58,848 bases of DNA from an uncultured Saprospiraceae bacterium (lineage in GTDB: Bacteria > Bacteroidota > Bacteroidia > Chitinophagales > Saprospiraceae). Positions 18,944 through 27,534 of the stretch are shown here, piece after piece. The DNA lies in assembly GCA_937997635.1 (NCBI GenBank), contig CALLFA010000072.1, positions 1 through 58,848 of the forward strand. Reading direction: 5' to 3'. The position numbers were made by a program, and so were the translations under genes. Below the pieces are notes generated by a model. It was not told where the DNA came from and made no database searches. It saw only the letters and a program-made list of their open reading frames with translations. Numbering within the stretch: the stretch's first letter is position 1; each line of letters starts with the position of its first letter.

Positions 18944-19336
18944 TTATCCTTGGTTCCTAAGATTGATTTCTTCGTCTTTGTATTTGGACGGGCATTTCAT
19001 TAGTAGCTCGTCTGCTACGAAAACGCCTTGTTTCATATTGCCTGTCACCACCACTTGTTCTGAACGCTCAAAATCTTGAGGCTTTGGTTTGTTCACCATG
19101 ACTTTTGAATTGTTTCCATTTGCGTCAGTCATGAAAAAGCTAAAGACATTAGCATCTGCTTCTGGATCGTAAGATACCTCTTTGTCTTTCATCAATTCAC
19201 CTGCGATTTTCATACGCTTACCCGATTGTGAGGCAATATCGAATGTGCCATACGTACTCATATCGCTAGAAGCAGAAACGAGCAAACCAATGCCGACCAG
19301 TACTACAAGAAGGTTTATGATGTATATTTTTTTCAT
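18944..19336 (-). CDS. ccmE: Cytochrome c maturation heme chaperone CcmE, Cys-type (CxxxY)
   Basis: 130 aa: an N-terminal membrane anchor (4-21) and an OB-fold periplasmic domain (RMKIAGELMKDKEV, QVVVTGNMKQGVFVADELLMKC). In classical CcmE the heme is bound covalently by a His in HxxxY; here the equivalent segment is LLMKCPSKY, with C115 and Y119, i.e. the CxxxY variant known from some archaea and anaerobic or other bacteria. First gene of the ccm operon. A possible -7 box TATTTTTG lies at 19388-19395 on the minus strand. Confidence 0.88.
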   Translation of the reverse strand: MKKIYIINLLVVLVGIGLLVSASSDMSTYGTFDIASQSGKRMKIAGELMKDKEVSYDPEADANVFSFFMTDANGNNSKVMVNKPKPQDFERSEQVVVTGNMKQGVFVADELLMKCPSKYKDEEINLRNQG

Positions 19337-19455
19337 TTTAGTGATTATTACTTATATATAATGACAAACAAGCCCTAAATGTTGCCGCAAAAATACTGCT
19401 TTATTCTGCTATTACCTATATGTCAAAACATTCTTTACATTCGTTCTAAATAAGC

Positions 19456-20127
19456 ATGGAAACACTCAAACTAGTTGCAAGTCTCAAAAATGTCAGCATC
19501 AATCAAAATGATGCTACAATTCTTAATGATATCAACTTTTCTATAGCTGAAGCAGAATTGTGTTATCTCGTAGGAAGGACTGGATCTGGTAAATCAACTC
19601 TACTTAAAATGCTGTATGGCGAACTAGAGCCAGAGTCTGGATTCGTAGAGATTGCTGATACAAAACTCAATCAGCTGGATGAATCAAACATCCACCTGTA
19701 TAGACGAAAACTGGGCATGGTGTTTCAAGATTTTCAGCTGTTTCCAGAATGGTCGATCTATGAAAATTTAGCTTTTGTCCTGAAAGCAACGGAATGGAAG
19801 GATGATTCAGCGATCAAACACAGAATAGAAACTGTCTTAGCAGCTGTTAAGTTGGACTACGATTCTTCAAAAATTTGCGCAACTCTCTCTGGAGGAGAAC
19901 AACAACGTCTTGCCATTGCAAGGGCTATCCTCAACCAACCTGCACTCTTAATTGCAGACGAACCTACAGGTAATTTGGATCCAGAATCATCCAGTGAAAT
20001 CATCGAACTCATCAGAGACTTGACCATGGCATTCAACATGGCTTCTATTGTGGCAACCCATGATTATAGTTTGATAGAACGATACCCAGCGAGGTTGCTG
20101 ACCTGCGAAAATGGGACAATTAGGTAG
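19456..20127 (+). CDS. ABC transporter ATPase, FtsE-like
   Basis: 223-aa ABC ATPase: Walker A GRTGSGKST (40-48), Q-loop VFQDFQLFPEWSIYENLAF, signature LSGGEQQRLAIARA, Walker B LLIADEPTGNLDP, and switch His in VATHDY. The whole resembles FtsE, which with FtsX activates cell-wall hydrolases at the septum; LolD/MacB-type ATPases are close relatives. No FtsX permease is adjacent; in Bacteroidota the two genes are often separate. ATG start; divergent from ccmE. Confidence 0.85.
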   Translation: METLKLVASLKNVSINQNDATILNDINFSIAEAELCYLVGRTGSGKSTLLKMLYGELEPESGFVEIADTKLNQLDESNIHLYRRKLGMVFQDFQLFPEWSIYENLAFVLKATEWKDDSAIKHRIETVLAAVKLDYDSSKICATLSGGEQQRLAIARAILNQPALLIADEPTGNLDPESSSEIIELIRDLTMAFNMASIVATHDYSLIERYPARLLTCENGTIR

Positions 20128-20130
20128 TGG

Positions 20131-20160
20131 TCGCGTTGCTGTAGGCGTCCCGCCTCCAAG
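20131..20160. repeat. GAGGCG/CGCCTC repeat, half copy
   Basis: GTTGCTGTAGGCGTCCCGCC is one arm of the hairpin family found as fuller copies at 50551-50777 and as another half copy at 55065-55088. It sits 3 bases after the FtsE-like stop and runs directly into the 100-bp tandem array. Confidence 0.75.
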
Positions 20161-20161
20161 G

Positions 20162-20632
20162 TATCATGACAAAACCCTTTGAAAAGATTATTTCTTTCTG
20201 AAGATTATTTCCTCCAAGGGGTCATGACCCATTGGAATTAAGGCTCTTTGGATTTGAAGACATCATGATAAAACCCTCTGAAAAGATTATATCGTTCCGA
20301 AGATTTATCTCCTCCAAGGGGTCATGACCCCTTGGAATTGAGGCTCTTTGGATTTGAAGGCATCATGATAAAACACTCTGAAAAGATTATATCGTTCCGA
20401 AGATTTATTTCCTCCAAGGGGTCATGACCCCCTTGGAATTGAAGGCATCTAGGAATTGAAGGCATCATGAGAAAACCCTCTGAAAAGATTATATCTTTCC
20501 GAAGGTTTAATCCCTCCAATGGGTCATGACCCATTGGAATTAAGGCTCTTTGGATTTGAAGCCGTCATGATAAAACCCTCTGAAAAGATTATATCGTTCC
20601 GAAGATTTATCTCCTCCAAGGGGTCATGACCC
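20162..20632. repeat. Five ~100-bp tandem repeats with a GGGTCATGACCC palindrome, last copy split by the IS
   Basis: Copies begin near 20162, 20261, 20361, 20463 and 20563. Each contains ATCATGAtAAAACcCTCTG, AAAAGATTATATCGTTCCGA, then a 22-bp palindrome with core GGGTCATGACCC, and (except in the fourth) GGCTCTTTGGATTTGAAG. The third copy has a short extra duplication (GGAATTGAAGGCATC). The fifth stops inside its palindrome at 20632; its remainder resumes at 22044, beyond the IS element. Confidence 0.9.
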
Positions 20633-22043
20633 AATGTCATTTAGTTAAGGATTATATTACGAAATAATTGCATATCTTAATGGTTGATATAGAGCCAATT
20701 AATCATCAAAATTTTGGTTTATGTCATCCTATCGTCTCAATTTTTTTCGTGCCCTAGAAAATGAATTGTCTGTAGACAGTTTCATTGATGAGTCTAAATA
20801 TGGTAACCACTCATCATTTAGCAGAAACAGGTTTTTCAGTTTAAGGAAAATAATTGTATTTATTATGGTTTTAAAAACATCTTATCAGAGAGAAATTAAT
20901 TCATTTTGTAAAAAGATACTAGGAGGAGAATATAATATTAGGGAAGTCACATCTGGAGCTATTAGTCAAGCAAGAGCTAAACTTAACCCATGGGCTTTTC
21001 AAAGATTGAATGAAGTTGGGGTTGAATCATTTTATAAAGAAGCACCTTATCTTAAATGGAACGGATTTAGATTATTAGCAGTAGATGGCAGTTCATTGAG
21101 TCTTCCAAATACTAAAAGTGTAATTGAAGAATTTGGAACTGTATTTTGTCCATCCAGTAATGTTTCACAGCGGAGCATGGCTAGATGTTCTATTGTTTAT
21201 GACGTATTAAACTGTTTAACAATAGATGCACAATTAGGTAAATGTACCACCAGTGAAAAGGCTCTATTAGAAAAGTCATTAGATAAATTAAAACAAGGAG
21301 ATTTACTCCTGGGAGATCGGGGATATGGCTATAATATTATACTTCACTGGCTAAAAGAGAGGAAAATAGAATTTTGTATAAGGCTAAAAGCTAGTCATAG
21401 AAAGGAAGTAAAGAAATTTACTTTGTCCAAAGAACGAGATAAAATAGTAGAATTTAAATACACTAATAAACTATCAAAAGAGCTTGGTATACAGCCTGGC
21501 AAAACAATAACAGTACGATTGATTAAGGTGCTTTTAGAAAATGGGAAAATAGAAATTCTTTGTACCTCTCTATTGGATAAAGTAAAGTATCCAACAAAAG
21601 AGTTTAAAGATCTGTATTATAAAAGATGGGCTGTAGAGGAAGCTTATAAACTATTAAAAATCAGAGCAGAATTAGAATCGTTTTCGGGCAGAACAGCACG
21701 ATCTATTTACCAAGACTTTCATGCAAAAATATTATTGATGACCATTTGTGCAGCACTAACGTTTCCAATCGAAGAAAAAGTTAGGCAAGAATATGCAGCC
21801 GCAAAAACTGGCAACCTCTACGATCAAAAAATTAATAAAACAGATGCTTTGGCAGAGACTCAAAATAATCTAATTAAACTTCTTATTAAGAAAATCTATA
21901 AAGCTACAATAGACAGTTTTGATCTGATTATTGAAAAGTCAAGGTCTGTCATAAGACCTAATCGAAAGGAAACAAGAAATCATATTTTTAAGAAACGAAA
22001 ATCCTATAATTTTAAAAGATTATGAGCTTAACTAAACGACATT
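20633..22043 (+). mobile_element. Complete IS4-family insertion sequence, 1411 bp
   Basis: Ends are 17-bp inverted repeats: AATGTCATTTAGTTAAG at 20633-20649 and its partner at 22027-22043 (one mismatch). Flanking bases 20621-20632 and 22044-22055 are the identical 12-mer GGGTCATGACCC, a target-site duplication within the 10-13 bp range of IS4 elements. One intact transposase gene fills it. Perfect duplication and an intact gene suggest recent insertion. Confidence 0.95.
20721..22025 (+). CDS. IS4-family DDE transposase
   Basis: 434 aa. RNase H-like catalytic residues are visible: D122 in LLAVDGSSLSLPN, D199 in LLGDRGYGYN, and E306 in the IS4 signature Y299-x2-R302-x3-E306-x6-K313. The N-terminal part has the DUF4372-like region (NSFCKKIL, ISQARAKL). 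The frame is intact, so the element is probably active. ATG at 20721, 72 bases inside the left inverted repeat end. Confidence 0.95.
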   Translation: MSSYRLNFFRALENELSVDSFIDESKYGNHSSFSRNRFFSLRKIIVFIMVLKTSYQREINSFCKKILGGEYNIREVTSGAISQARAKLNPWAFQRLNEVGVESFYKEAPYLKWNGFRLLAVDGSSLSLPNTKSVIEEFGTVFCPSSNVSQRSMARCSIVYDVLNCLTIDAQLGKCTTSEKALLEKSLDKLKQGDLLLGDRGYGYNIILHWLKERKIEFCIRLKASHRKEVKKFTLSKERDKIVEFKYTNKLSKELGIQPGKTITVRLIKVLLENGKIEILCTSLLDKVKYPTKEFKDLYYKRWAVEEAYKLLKIRAELESFSGRTARSIYQDFHAKILLMTICAALTFPIEEKVRQEYAAAKTGNLYDQKINKTDALAETQNNLIKLLIKKIYKATIDSFDLIIEKSRSVIRPNRKETRNHIFKKRKSYNFKRL

Positions 22044-22112
22044 GGGTCATGACCCCTTGGAATAATACCACCTTTAAATAATTTTTAATACCACTCTTAA
22101 ATAATTTCCTTA

Positions 22113-23510
22113 TTAAGCTTGAAGTGTCTTATGAGCTGCATCCAAAATTTCCCTCACCCTTTGTCCGTTAGCTGCTTGCGCATACACCCTTAACACTGGT
22201 TCAGTACCTGAAGGTCTCACCATGACCCATTCATCATCAGCGAGATTGAATTTATAGCCATCGATTGTCTCTGTGGATAACACGGTTTGATCTCCTATAC
22301 TTGTAATTTCATTAGCAGCACACTTATCAATAATGGATTTCTTCAGTTCATCCGTGATGTGTAAATCGTCGCGATCAAAATAAAAGGGGCCTACTTTATC
22401 ATAGATGTCTTGTATCAATTCACTAATGGATTTACCTGCTTTAGCCATGAACTCCATTATCATCAATCCAATCCAGACGCCATCTCTTTCAGGAATATGA
22501 CCTTTTACAGCAAGTCCTCCAGATTCTTCCCCACCAACGATGATGTCTTCATTTATCATAATTTCTGCAATGTATTTAAAGCCAATTTTTGTGACTTCAA
22601 CATCTAGACCATACTGTTCTGCTAGCTTTTTCATTTTATCAGTCACTGAAAATGTAATGACAACTTTACCATCTAGATTCTTAAATTCTTTTTGGTAATA
22701 TAAGAGCAATAGCAAGATATGATGCGAGTCAACGAATTCACCATTGCCATCGAACATGCCAATTCGATCAGCATCTCCATCATTGGCCAAACCAAGATTT
22801 ACAGACGGATTACTTTTTATGAGCTCTGATAATTCTTTAAGATTTCTGCGAATCGGTTCTGGTGCTTGGCCATCGAAAAGTGGATTATATTCACAATGCA
22901 ATAATTCTGCATCTGGGAATAATTTTTTGATGACATTTTGCCCAGCGCCATACATGGCATCGTAAGCTAATTTGACTCCAGAATTTTTAATTAAATCCAA
23001 ATCAAAATTCTTCTGCACATGTTGGATATACATTTCCTCCATGTCAATGTATTCGATCAATCCATTTTCAGTCAATTCATCAATTGAAGGCATGGTACCT
23101 AGAGGATTTTCAGGAATGATGGCTTCTACTTCTGCGATCTCTTTTGGAATTGTCGGGCCTCCAAATTTGGACTTTAGTTTATAGCCATTGTAGCTTGGAG
23201 GGTTGTGGCTAGCTGTGATGACTACACCCAAGTCAGATTGGGTTTGGACTACTGCTAGACTTACCATTGGGGTTGACACAAAATTTTTAGACAACAGGAC
23301 TTTGATACCATAGTTGCCAAAAACGCTCGCTGAAGTGTGGCTAAAAAGTTCTCCACCAAATCGACAATCATAACCTATCACAACTTGCTTCATGTCATTT
23401 TTCAACATCCATTGTGCTGTGGCTTCACTTACTCGTTTGACATTGTCAACTGTATAGTCCTTTGCTATGATGGCTCTCCATCCGTCCGTTCCAAACTTTA
23501 TTAAACTCAT
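22113..23510 (-). CDS. Phosphoglucomutase/phosphomannomutase family protein
   Basis: Alpha-D-phosphohexomutase of 465 aa. All four family motifs are present: catalytic phosphoserine loop TASHNP (99-104, S101), metal loop NDGDADR, sugar-binding loop GGEESGGL and phosphate-binding loop RPSGTEPVLR. It interconverts sugar 1- and 6-phosphates for cell-wall or exopolysaccharide precursors; Glc, Man or GlcN specificity cannot be decided from these motifs. The GEESGG loop favours glucose/mannose over the GlmM type. ATG start, monocistronic on the minus strand. Confidence 0.92.
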   Translation of the reverse strand: MSLIKFGTDGWRAIIAKDYTVDNVKRVSEATAQWMLKNDMKQVVIGYDCRFGGELFSHTSASVFGNYGIKVLLSKNFVSTPMVSLAVVQTQSDLGVVITASHNPPSYNGYKLKSKFGGPTIPKEIAEVEAIIPENPLGTMPSIDELTENGLIEYIDMEEMYIQHVQKNFDLDLIKNSGVKLAYDAMYGAGQNVIKKLFPDAELLHCEYNPLFDGQAPEPIRRNLKELSELIKSNPSVNLGLANDGDADRIGMFDGNGEFVDSHHILLLLLYYQKEFKNLDGKVVITFSVTDKMKKLAEQYGLDVEVTKIGFKYIAEIMINEDIIVGGEESGGLAVKGHIPERDGVWIGLMIMEFMAKAGKSISELIQDIYDKVGPFYFDRDDLHITDELKKSIIDKCAANEITSIGDQTVLSTETIDGYKFNLADDEWVMVRPSGTEPVLRVYAQAANGQRVREILDAAHKTLQA

Positions 23511-23652
23511 GAATTCTGGAAATTTTATGTTGTTGGATTAAAATTAGAAAATATATTCGGTTTTTTATATAAAAGAGTAATTAGCCTAATTTTTTGAGTA
23601 AATAATTCAATTTGTGGTAGTTACATATTATAAAATTTTGTAATATTACATC

Positions 23653-24321
23653 ATGTTGAGCTACACAGATAACTACAGACATAAGGGCTTGCGGTCTCAA
23701 TTGATAAGCAGCCTTCGACATAAGGGTATTCAAGACGAACGAGTCTTAAAAGCGATGTCAAAAATTCCAAGACACTTTTTCCTAGATGAAGCTTTCGCTG
23801 AATGGGCATATAGGGATACTGCATTTCCAATAGCGGCTGGTCAGACAATATCTCAACCTTTTACTGTTGCACGTCAATCAGAATTACTCAATATCCGCAG
23901 ACGTGATAAAGTTTTAGAAATTGGTACAGGTTCAGGATATCAAGCCTGCGTCCTTCATCAGATGGGTGCTAAGGTGTATACGATCGAGCGACAAGAAGAA
24001 CTGTTCAAAAAGACGTCTACATTGTTGCCAAAGATCGGATTCAATGGTGTTCGGACATTAATGGGTGATGGATATGAAGGTGCTGAACGATTTGCCCCAT
24101 TTGATAAAATATTAGTCACTGCTGCTAGCAATATCATACCAAAATCTCTTGTCAAACAATTGCGCAAAGGTGGCATAATGGTTATTCCTGTGGGTAATGG
24201 TAATGACCAGCAAATGATGAAAATTGTAAAGAAGGGAGAACAAATGGAAATCCAACAACACGGTACTTATCGATTTGTACCTATGTTGGGAGGGGTTGCC
24301 AGCGAAGCTGGTAATGTTTAG
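23653..24321 (+). CDS. pcm: Protein-L-isoaspartate O-methyltransferase
   Basis: Repairs isoaspartyl residues in aged proteins with SAM. VLEIGTGSGYQACVL is the SAM-binding motif, RHFFLDEAFAEWAYRDTAFPIAAGQTISQPF is the family substrate region, and FDKILVTAA and GGIMVIPVG are post-motifs. 222 aa is normal. ATG start. The TAG stop is immediately followed by a 20-bp CCTGCC/GGCAGG palindrome. Confidence 0.94.
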   Translation: MLSYTDNYRHKGLRSQLISSLRHKGIQDERVLKAMSKIPRHFFLDEAFAEWAYRDTAFPIAAGQTISQPFTVARQSELLNIRRRDKVLEIGTGSGYQACVLHQMGAKVYTIERQEELFKKTSTLLPKIGFNGVRTLMGDGYEGAERFAPFDKILVTAASNIIPKSLVKQLRKGGIMVIPVGNGNDQQMMKIVKKGEQMEIQQHGTYRFVPMLGGVASEAGNV

Positions 24322-24341
24322 CCTGCCTGCCGGCAGGCAGG
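24322..24341. repeat. CCTGCC/GGCAGG palindrome, copy 2 (perfect 20-mer)
   Basis: CCTGCCTGCCGGCAGGCAGG is a perfect 20-base palindrome starting on the base after the pcm stop. It can form a strong hairpin in RNA but has no T-run, so it is not a classical terminator. Confidence 0.85.
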
Positions 24342-24431
24342 TGTTGAATGTTTAATGCTTAATTTTAAATTGAATGTTCAGGCTACGTTTAGTGACTAGA
24401 AACGGAAGAATGATTAATGCTTAATTTTTAG

Positions 24432-24451
24432 CTTGCCTGCCGGCAGGCAGG
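24432..24451. repeat. CCTGCC/GGCAGG palindrome, copy 3
   Basis: CTTGCCTGCCGGCAGGCAGG, one mismatch from copy 2; the following bases GTGTTGA-TGTTTAA also match copy 2, so the repeat unit is longer than the palindrome. Confidence 0.85.
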
Positions 24452-24740
24452 TGTTGACTGTTTAAGGTCATGACCCTTTGGATGAGGTTAAGAGGAAACT
24501 ACTAATTTATTCGTAAGAGAAAAAATACGAACAAAGCTTCAAATTCATTAAACAGAACATTGTCTTTATTAACCACAACTACCTTACCCACAAATCATTA
24601 ATCATTTAAAATTCAAAAAAGTAAGAACAAACCTATCGAATGAATTTGATGTAAAAATGAGCGCCCCAACAGTGAGTTTACTAACGCCCCAACAAATGTC
24701 TCTATTCACCAGATGTACCTTATCCACAAATCATTAAACA

Positions 24741-24760
24741 CCTGTCTGCCGGCAGGCAGG
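24741..24760. repeat. CCTGCC/GGCAGG palindrome, copy 4
   Basis: CCTGTCTGCCGGCAGGCAGG, 22 bases from the 3' end of the minus-strand lipoprotein gene; its flank TTAAACATTCAA is the reverse complement of flanks of copies 2 and 3. Confidence 0.85.
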
Positions 24761-24781
24761 TTAAACATTCAAAATTTAAAA

Positions 24782-25339
24782 TTAATTAACCTTCCGTCCG
24801 CCTACTTTCTCTTTACGATAATCTGTATTCCCGACTTTATCGACATCAACCAGTAACGAAGCAAAAGCACTTGAAGTAGATGTTCTGTATGTCAAGTCGC
24901 CATAAGTCACTTTTCCGACTCGGCGATCCCAGTCTTTAGCAAGTAGTACAAATCTACCACCTGCTTTTTCATTTGGCCCAAACATTAAAAAGCGATCGTC
25001 ATCGTCAAAACTTACGGCAAATCGATTCTCTTTTGGAGAGAAGGACAGTACTCCTGGTGTCCCTTTTTCAAAGACGACCTCCTCTACTTTCCTGCCATCT
25101 TCGAATTTTATTTTTCCATCATCAATGGCAACGGATTCGCTTTCCAGTTCGCGATACAATACGATATCTTCAGAAAGATAGAATTGGACTCGTTTTAATT
25201 CATCGACAGACCAATCGTATTCTTCATAGAGATCTTGCGTGAAATAATTTAATTTTTTACTGCAAGAAGAAAGTGTTAGTGCTAAAATTGCTAGTATAAA
25301 TGCCATTGATTGTAATGCTTTCATAGAATTGACTTTCAT
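24782..25339 (-). CDS. Putative lipoprotein of unknown function
   Basis: About 185 aa. The frame opens with a TTG at 25342 followed at once by ATG (25339), which is used here; a further ATG at 25324 would also leave a full signal. Hydrophobic segment then LSSCSKK, a lipobox. The mature part is charged with alternating strand-like segments (DIVLYRELESESVAI, VEEVVFEKGTPGVLSFSPKENRFAVSFDDDDRFLMFGP, GKVTYGDLTYRTS). I do not recognise a named domain; the end (ASLLVDVDKV...KVGGRKV) resembles Bacteroidota lipoproteins of unknown role. Confidence 0.75.
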   Translation of the reverse strand: MKVNSMKALQSMAFILAILALTLSSCSKKLNYFTQDLYEEYDWSVDELKRVQFYLSEDIVLYRELESESVAIDDGKIKFEDGRKVEEVVFEKGTPGVLSFSPKENRFAVSFDDDDRFLMFGPNEKAGGRFVLLAKDWDRRVGKVTYGDLTYRTSTSSAFASLLVDVDKVGNTDYRKEKVGGRKVN

Positions 25340-25438
25340 CAAAGAAGAAGGTTCTTACCGTAGACATCAAGCTTATATAAAGGCTTTAACGCCAATTTTA
25401 ACATTTAACATTTTGAATTAGCTAAGTGTTAAGGCGAT

Positions 25439-25894
25439 TTAGCGTGATAAAGTCCTCTTTTTTTGAAAAAATTCTTTGATGATTAGAGAGCAGTCATCAT
25501 GAAGTAGGCCATATGCCATTTTGGTTTGTGGATGGAGAAGCTCTTTGCCATATTGCATGAAACCCTGTTTGTTGTCTTCTGCTCCATACACCAATCTGCC
25601 GAGTTGTGCCCACTTTAGCGCGCCGGCACACATGGGACATGGTTCTAAAGTGACAAAAAGCTCACATTGTTGAAGATATTTTGTTCCAAGATAGTTTGCA
25701 GCCGAAGTGACAGCTAACATTTCCGCATGAGCGGTAACATCATTGAGTAACTCAGTTTGATTATGAGATTTTGCAATGATTTGTTTGTTACACACCATAA
25801 TAGCGCCTACAGGGACCTCTCCGGCATCAGCTGCAATTTGAGCTTGCTCGAAGGCTTTTTTCATAAAGTATTCATCCGAGTACAATTCGATCAT
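25439..25894 (-). CDS. tadA: tRNA(adenine34) deaminase TadA / nucleoside deaminase
   Basis: Zinc deaminase converting A34 to inosine in tRNA-Arg(ACG). Zinc and proton-shuttle residues are visible: HAEM, and PCPMCAGAL with the two Cys. The start is placed at the ATG giving MIELYSDEYFMKKAFEQA (another ATG two codons upstream at 25900); the frame extends to 26002 but those residues do not match the family. About 151 aa, usual length. Guanine deaminases share the fold, but EVPVGAIMV and the overall length fit TadA. Confidence 0.88.
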   Translation of the reverse strand: MIELYSDEYFMKKAFEQAQIAADAGEVPVGAIMVCNKQIIAKSHNQTELLNDVTAHAEMLAVTSAANYLGTKYLQQCELFVTLEPCPMCAGALKWAQLGRLVYGAEDNKQGFMQYGKELLHPQTKMAYGLLHDDCSLIIKEFFQKKRTLSR

Positions 25895-26031
25895 CGGCAT
25901 AATGCTACAAATAATTCGTGGAAAGAGTAATCTAATTCTGTCGTTTTTTAGTAGATCCAAATGCTTTGTCCAAATATTGACTTGTTTTACCAGTCTGATC
26001 ATTCTTTTTTTTATTTATTAATGAGGCTTTA

Positions 26032-26039
26032 TATCTTTG
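26032..26039 (+). promoter_or_regulatory. Bacteroidota -7 box of guaB, nearly leaderless
   Basis: TATCTTTG matches TAnnTTTG exactly and lies only 3 bases before the guaB ATG. A start site a few bases downstream would give a transcript with almost no 5' leader. No clear TTTG -33 box is seen at the usual distance. Confidence 0.6.
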
Positions 26040-26042
26040 CAC

Positions 26043-27527
26043 ATGGAAACGCAACAAAATAATTTCTTAGGATCCCCATCCGAAGCTTACACCTTTGAAG
26101 ATGTACTCTTAGTTCCTTCTTTTTCTGAAGTATTGCCAAGAGATGTAGATATATCTACTCAGGTTACTAGTGGTATACGCATTAATGCGCCGATAGTCTC
26201 AGCAGCAATGGATACAGTGACTGAATATGAATTGGCTATCGCAATGGCTAGAGAAGGAGGCATTGGCATTGTCCATAAAAATATGTCTATTGATGCCCAA
26301 GCCGAACATGTCAGGAATGTCAAACGATCAGAGAGTGGGATGATTATTGATCCAGTGACTTTGCTAGGAGATGCCAAAGTGCAAGATGCTCTTGATTTGA
26401 TGAAGCGTTATAAGATTGGAGGAATACCCATTGTTAATAAGAGTCATCACTTGATTGGAATTTTGACAAACAGAGATTTGCGTTTCGAAAATAATGTCAT
26501 GAAGCCTGTTACAGATATCATGACTTCAGAAAATATGATTACTGCTCCTGAAGGTACAGACTTAGACCAAGCAAGAGATATTTTGCAGCAGTACAAAATT
26601 GAAAAATTACCAGTGGTGGATGACGACAACAAATTGGTTGGACTCATCACCTATAAGGATATACTTAAAGTAGAAAATTATCCACACTCAAGTAAAGATT
26701 CACATGGACGACTAAGGGTCGGTGCAGCTGTAGGTGTAACCTCAGATACCATGGAACGAATTACTAAGCTTGTTGAGAAGGATGTGGATTTAATTTGTAT
26801 AGATACTGCACATGGGCACTCGAAAGGTGTATTGGACACGGTAAAAAGGGTAAGAGAAGCATTTCCAAATTTACAGATAGTAGGTGGGAATGTTGCTACT
26901 GGTGAAGGAGCAAAAGCGCTTGTGGAGGCAGGAGTCGATGCAGTGAAAGTCGGGGTAGGACCAGGGTCTATTTGTACAACCAGGATTGTAGCTGGTGTAG
27001 GTGTGCCACAGTTGTCTGCAATTTATCGTGCAGCACAGGCGCTTAAAGGAACGGGTATTCCAGTCATTGCAGATGGAGGAATAAAATATACAGGAGAGAT
27101 AGCAAAAGCGATTGCGGCAGGAGCTAGTTGTGTCATGGCGGGTTCATTGTTTGCAGGTACAGAAGAAGCTCCAGGTGAGACAGTCATTTTCCAAGGGAGA
27201 AAATTTAAAGTTTATCGAGGTATGGGTTCCTTAGGTGCCATGGAAAAGGGATCAAAGGACAGATATTTTCAAGATGTAGAAGATGACATTAAAAAACTAG
27301 TACCTGAAGGCATAGAAGGTCGAGTCCCATTTAAAGGCCGAGTGTCTGAAGTCATGGTACAGTATATTGGTGGATTACGAGCAAGTATGGGCTATTGTGG
27401 CGCAGGAGATATTTCTTCCATGCAAGGATCTAACATGGTGAGAATTACCAATTCTGGTATAAACGAAAGCCATCCGCATAACATTACGATCACTAAAGAG
27501 TCACCGAATTATTCTCAAAGAAGGTGA
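26043..27527 (+). CDS. guaB: Inosine-5'-monophosphate dehydrogenase
   Basis: Oxidises IMP to XMP with NAD+, the committed step to GMP. TIM barrel with a CBS pair inserted at about 95-210 ([16 protein letters not shown]). The catalytic loop [13 protein letters not shown] contains the active Cys; [28 protein letters not shown] and [27 protein letters not shown] are barrel strands; [10 protein letters not shown] is the flap. The ATG at 26043 is preferred to an in-frame TTG at 26037 that lies inside the -7 box. 494 aa, monocistronic. Confidence 0.96.
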   Translation: METQQNNFLGSPSEAYTFEDVLLVPSFSEVLPRDVDISTQVTSGIRINAPIVSAAMDTVTEYELAIAMAREGGIGIVHKNMSIDAQAEHVRNVKRSESGMIIDPVTLLGDAKVQDALDLMKRYKIGGIPIVNKSHHLIGILTNRDLRFENNVMKPVTDIMTSENMITAPEGTDLDQARDILQQYKIEKLPVVDDDNKLVGLITYKDILKVENYPHSSKDSHGRLRVGAAVGVTSDTMERITKLVEKDVDLICIDTAHGHSKGVLDTVKRVREAFPNLQIVGGNVATGEGAKALVEAGVDAVKVGVGPGSICTTRIVAGVGVPQLSAIYRAAQALKGTGIPVIADGGIKYTGEIAKAIAAGASCVMAGSLFAGTEEAPGETVIFQGRKFKVYRGMGSLGAMEKGSKDRYFQDVEDDIKKLVPEGIEGRVPFKGRVSEVMVQYIGGLRASMGYCGAGDISSMQGSNMVRITNSGINESHPHNITITKESPNYSQRR

Positions 27528-27534
27528 TGCGACA

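Larger units (their letters stand above)
24322..24781. other. Repeat-rich intergenic stretch, 460 bases
   Basis: No gene seen. It holds three CCTGCC/GGCAGG palindromes (24322, 24432, 24741), one degenerate GGTCATGACC palindrome (24466-24482), two copies of the 24-bp repeat family found at 54886-55030 (here reversed, GCGCCCCAACA at 24661-24697), and a direct repeat TACCTTAYCCACAAATCATT at about 24580 and 24716. It looks like an accumulation site for short intergenic repeats. Confidence 0.75.

Noticed and set aside
20322..20534. Minus-strand frame with an internal repeat (GHDPLEGLNLRKDIIFSE)
   Set aside because: Product of the 100-bp tandem repeats; changes register at indels between units.
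20162..20632. Tandem repeats as a possible CRISPR array
   Set aside because: Whole units are repeated with no variable spacers, and no cas gene is present; the same holds for the 83-bp, 24-bp and heptamer arrays.
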